Below are positions 63,951 to 64,000 of a DNA stretch of 64,000 nucleotides, one piece after another. The notes beneath the pieces were generated by a model that saw only the letters and a program-made list of their open reading frames with translations, ran no database searches and was not told where the DNA came from. This DNA comes from Prinia subflava (Eukaryota; Chordata; Aves; Passeriformes; Cisticolidae). Every line of letters starts with the position of its first letter. Positions within the stretch are counted from its first letter, which is position 1. Location of the stretch: NCBI RefSeq assembly GCF_021018805.1, contig NC_086283.1, positions 11,669,162 to 11,733,161 on the forward strand, given 5' to 3'. Made by a program: the position numbers and the translations under genes.

Positions 63951-64000
63951 GGAAAACAACAATTGCTAATTGAAGGGACACTGAATCTTTGGAAACAAGG

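Larger units (their letters stand above)
34842..64000 (-). other. 5' flank or upstream introns of BMPR1B; no exon identified
   Basis: About 29 kb lies 5' of the first coding exon. BMPR1B genes have 5'-untranslated exons far upstream, so this is probably intronic, but I could not pick out an exon or promoter. It contains the CR1 fragments, A/C tract and poly-A runs listed separately. Beyond those, the ORFs are short and unrecognised. Confidence 0.6.

Overview
The window is vertebrate nuclear DNA, almost certainly from a bird. It is AT-rich, intron-rich and dominated by non-coding sequence. Its one confident gene is BMPR1B (bone morphogenetic protein receptor type-1B), whose complete open reading frame lies on the minus strand in ten exons between 34824 (start codon) and 8901 (stop). 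The spliced product is 501 residues. Bird origin is supported by the ectodomain sequence, which is closer to the chicken receptor as I remember it than to mammalian ones, and by CR1-family LINE fragments with the typical avian 3' end. I cannot name the species.

Layout from high to low coordinates, which is the direction of BMPR1B transcription. 64000-34842 lies 5' of the first coding exon and should hold upstream introns and possibly 5'-untranslated exons, but I could not identify any such exon. It contains a nested pair of CR1 fragments (about 41565-42162), a second CR1 3' end (63830-63922), A/C-rich tracts and poly-A runs. 34841-8901 is the coding part of the gene: ectodomain exons (34685, 26810 and 25722), a transmembrane exon (19685), a juxtamembrane/GS-box exon (18758), and five kinase exons (14364, 13623, 11145, 9759 and 8901). 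All nine introns have GT-AG ends and the reading frame is intact across every junction. The 3' UTR runs from 8900 towards a candidate AATAAA at 8051-8056.

8000-1 lies beyond the likely 3' end of BMPR1B. The main structure there is a 3-kb element, 2527-5526. Two direct repeats of about 484 bp flank a 2-kb interior that is strongly GC- and CpG-rich. Each repeat has LTR-like ends, and the minus-strand reading of the right-hand copy has CCAAT and AATAAA signals and is followed by a tRNA-Trp-like primer-binding site. I interpret it as an old, internally deleted or non-autonomous endogenous retrovirus on the minus strand. No gag, pol or env protein is recognisable, and no target-site duplication was found.

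I saw no prokaryotic-type system, CRISPR array, operon or other clearly novel machinery. The points most worth checking are the CpG-rich LTR-flanked element, the missing signal-peptide exon implied by the open reading frame 5' of the BMPR1B ATG, the nested CR1, and a four-run G-quadruplex motif on the sense strand of a BMPR1B intron.
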